A DNA stretch of 23,391 nucleotides from positions 1-23,391 of the forward strand of contig JABDBT010000032.1 of assembly GCA_013288465.1 (NCBI GenBank), in the 5' to 3' direction. The DNA comes from Bacteroidota bacterium (GTDB lineage: Bacteria; Bacteroidota; Bacteroidia; Sphingobacteriales; Sphingobacteriaceae). Every line of letters starts with the position of its first letter. Position 1 is the first letter of the stretch. The notes beneath the pieces were generated by a model. The model made no database searches. It was not told the origin of the DNA and worked only from the letters and a program-made list of their open reading frames with translations. Both the position numbers and the translations under genes were made by a program. Shown here piece by piece: positions 22,073 to 23,391 of the stretch.

Positions 22073-23011
22073 ATGAAGATAACAGTAGTTGGTGCCGGGG
22101 CTGTAGGCGCTACCTGCGCGGATAACATCGCCAGGAAAGAATTAGCCGAAGAACTTATTTTATTAGACATCAGGGAAGGTTTTGCTGAAGGCAAAGCAAT
22201 AGATATGATGCAAACCGCTGCCCTTTTAGGTTTTGACACCAAAATTAAAGGAGTTACCAACGACTATGCAGCCACGGCAGGTTCTGAAGTGGTGGTGATA
22301 ACTTCCGGATTACCCCGCAAACCGGGCATGACGCGCGAAGAATTAATAGGCACCAATGCGAATATTGTAAAAAGTGTTACCGAAAATATCTTAAAACATT
22401 CGCCAAATACGATTATCATCGTGGTATCAAACCCGATGGATACCATGAACTACCTTACGTTAAAAACATCAGGCTTACCTAAAAACCGCATTATTGGCAT
22501 GGGTGGCGCCTTGGATTCGTCGAGGTTTAAATATTACCTGAGCCAGGAACTGGGCTGCTCTCCTGCCGATTTGAACGCGGTAGTTATTGGCGGCCATGGC
22601 GATACCACCATGATTCCGTTAATTAACCACGCTACCTGGAACAGTATCCCGGTAACTCAATTTTTAAGTAAAGAACAACAGGATAAAGTAGTAGCCGATA
22701 CCATGGTTGGCGGTGCAACTTTAACCAAACTGATAGGCACATCGGCCTGGTATGCACCGGGTGCTGGTACAGCGTTTATGGTTGAAGCCATTATGCGCGA
22801 CCAGAAAAAATTACTTTCATGCGGCGTTGCCTTAGATGGCGAGTACGGCCAAAAAGATATCTCCTTAGTTGTGCCTGTTATTTTAGGAAAAGGCGGATGG
22901 AAAAAGATTGTTGACTTTAAACTAACTGCCGACGAGCAGGCTGCCTTTAACAAAAGCGCCGATGCTGTACGCAATATGAACCAAGTTTTGGTTGATAGTA
23001 AAATGATCTAA
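22073..23011 (+). CDS. mdh: Malate dehydrogenase (LDH-like type)
   Basis: This cytosolic NAD-dependent enzyme interconverts malate and oxaloacetate in the TCA cycle. The Rossmann motif VVGAGAVGAT (5-14) precedes NAD-binding LLDI (Asp32). Substrate-site Arg82 and Arg88 in GLPRKPGMTREE specify malate rather than lactate. Catalytic residues are Asp148, Arg151 and His175 (GGHGD). The length, 312 residues, is normal. The ATG at 22073 gives the canonical MKITVVGAG start. It stands alone, with two terminator hairpins downstream. Confidence 0.97.
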   Translation: MKITVVGAGAVGATCADNIARKELAEELILLDIREGFAEGKAIDMMQTAALLGFDTKIKGVTNDYAATAGSEVVVITSGLPRKPGMTREELIGTNANIVKSVTENILKHSPNTIIIVVSNPMDTMNYLTLKTSGLPKNRIIGMGGALDSSRFKYYLSQELGCSPADLNAVVIGGHGDTTMIPLINHATWNSIPVTQFLSKEQQDKVVADTMVGGATLTKLIGTSAWYAPGAGTAFMVEAIMRDQKKLLSCGVALDGEYGQKDISLVVPVILGKGGWKKIVDFKLTADEQAAFNKSADAVRNMNQVLVDSKMI

Positions 23012-23022
23012 TGTCAGTTATT

Positions 23023-23059
23023 AGATTTGACAACTTTTAGAAAGTTGTCAAATCTTTTT
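23023..23059 (+). terminator. First mdh terminator
   Basis: Arms AGATTTGACAACTTT (23023-23037) and AAAGTTGTCAAATCT (23041-23055) form a perfect 15-bp stem with a 3-nt loop, followed by TTTT. It starts 12 nt after the mdh stop. Confidence 0.85.
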
Positions 23060-23061
23060 AT

Positions 23062-23099
23062 AAAGGCTTTCATCAATTGGTGGAAGCCTTTTTTATTTT
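23062..23099 (+). terminator. Second mdh terminator (or convergent terminator)
   Basis: Arms AAAGGCTTTCA (23062-23072) and TGGAAGCCTTT (23081-23091) pair with one wobble around an 8-nt loop. A T-rich tail (TTTATTTTT) follows. Because the next gene ends at 23099 on the other strand, it may act in both directions. Confidence 0.75.
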
Positions 23100-23391
23100 T
23101 AACAACCTGTATCTCCAACAAAAGGTATTATTGTTTTTTTGCCATCCATTGTTTGTAGTGTTATAGTACCTGTAATAAAAGACGACTCGCTACCCTCCCC
23201 TTTAGATGTTTGTACTGATATTGTTAATGTGATTGCCTTATCTTGACTTTGATAAAACCAACTATGTTTTTTACCCATATCAGAATATTTAGTCTGTATG
23301 AATTTTAGTAATTTATTATTTATTTTAATAAACGCATATTTGCCAAGGTCGTTAACTCCAATATACTTTTCAGCCTTCCTGTCACTCATAG
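23099..23391 (-). CDS. Hypothetical protein, likely 5'-truncated by the window edge
   Basis: At least 96 codons are visible. An ATG lies at 23389, but it is only 2 bp from the edge and may be internal, so the true N-terminus cannot be judged. The visible part is lysine-rich and beta-prone: KYAFIKINNKLLKFIQTK, ITLTISVQTSKGEGSESSFITGTITLQTMDGKK and a final PFVGDTGC. There is no signal peptide or recognisable family motif in what is seen. It converges on mdh. Confidence 0.6.
   Translation of the reverse strand, partial: MSDRKAEKYIGVNDLGKYAFIKINNKLLKFIQTKYSDMGKKHSWFYQSQDKAITLTISVQTSKGEGSESSFITGTITLQTMDGKKTIIPFVGDTGC

Overview
The window looks like chromosome of a Bacteroidetes bacterium, most likely family Sphingobacteriaceae (Mucilaginibacter- or Pedobacter-like). 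The reasons are the AT-rich composition, the near absence of strong Shine-Dalgarno sites, TAnnTTTG-type -7 promoter elements close to start codons, Bacteroidetes-style lipoproteins, a GSII-type glutamine synthetase and a stand-alone GxxExxY gene. This is inferred from protein resemblance; no search was run.

Layout. Positions 1-887 hold the 5' part of mgtE (minus strand, cut by the left edge). A compact minus-strand operon ribD > EamA transporter > yigZ (3538-1007) diverges from prmC across only 33 bp. Next come an exported protein of unknown family (4484-5071), a minus-strand lipoprotein, a peroxiredoxin-like protein that has lost its active-site cysteines, a small plus-strand lipoprotein, a GYF-RDD membrane protein and a DyP-type peroxidase. 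A GH28 pectinase and a PAS/HisKA protein without an ATPase domain follow on the minus strand. An xdhC-mocA pair for molybdenum-hydroxylase maturation is on the plus strand. It converges on a zeta-toxin-like kinase that overlaps a 59-codon gene, and then on a lipoprotein aldose 1-epimerase.

The right third is a block with a glutamyl/amide theme: HAD-IIA hydrolase, aminoglycoside-phosphotransferase-like protein and glutamine-synthetase-like ligase (all minus, probably one operon), then a divergent gamma-glutamylcyclotransferase, GSII glutamine synthetase, malate dehydrogenase and a partial unknown gene.

The most interesting layer is repetitive. A 555-bp cassette (17907-18461) carrying a GxxExxY/PD-(D/E)XK-like gene is bounded by imperfect inverted repeats of about 41 bp. 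Each repeat is a conserved tip (GTCTGAACC) followed by 9-nt GATT-type units, and the cassette fills the gap between two co-directional genes almost exactly. Two unrelated 7-nt tandem arrays lie in frame inside prmC, a third 7-nt family flanks a terminator hairpin near 7.8 kb, a 9-nt array lies before the HAD gene, and a 110-bp palindromic repeat sits in a divergent promoter region. I saw no tRNA, rRNA, CRISPR array or recognisable transposase.
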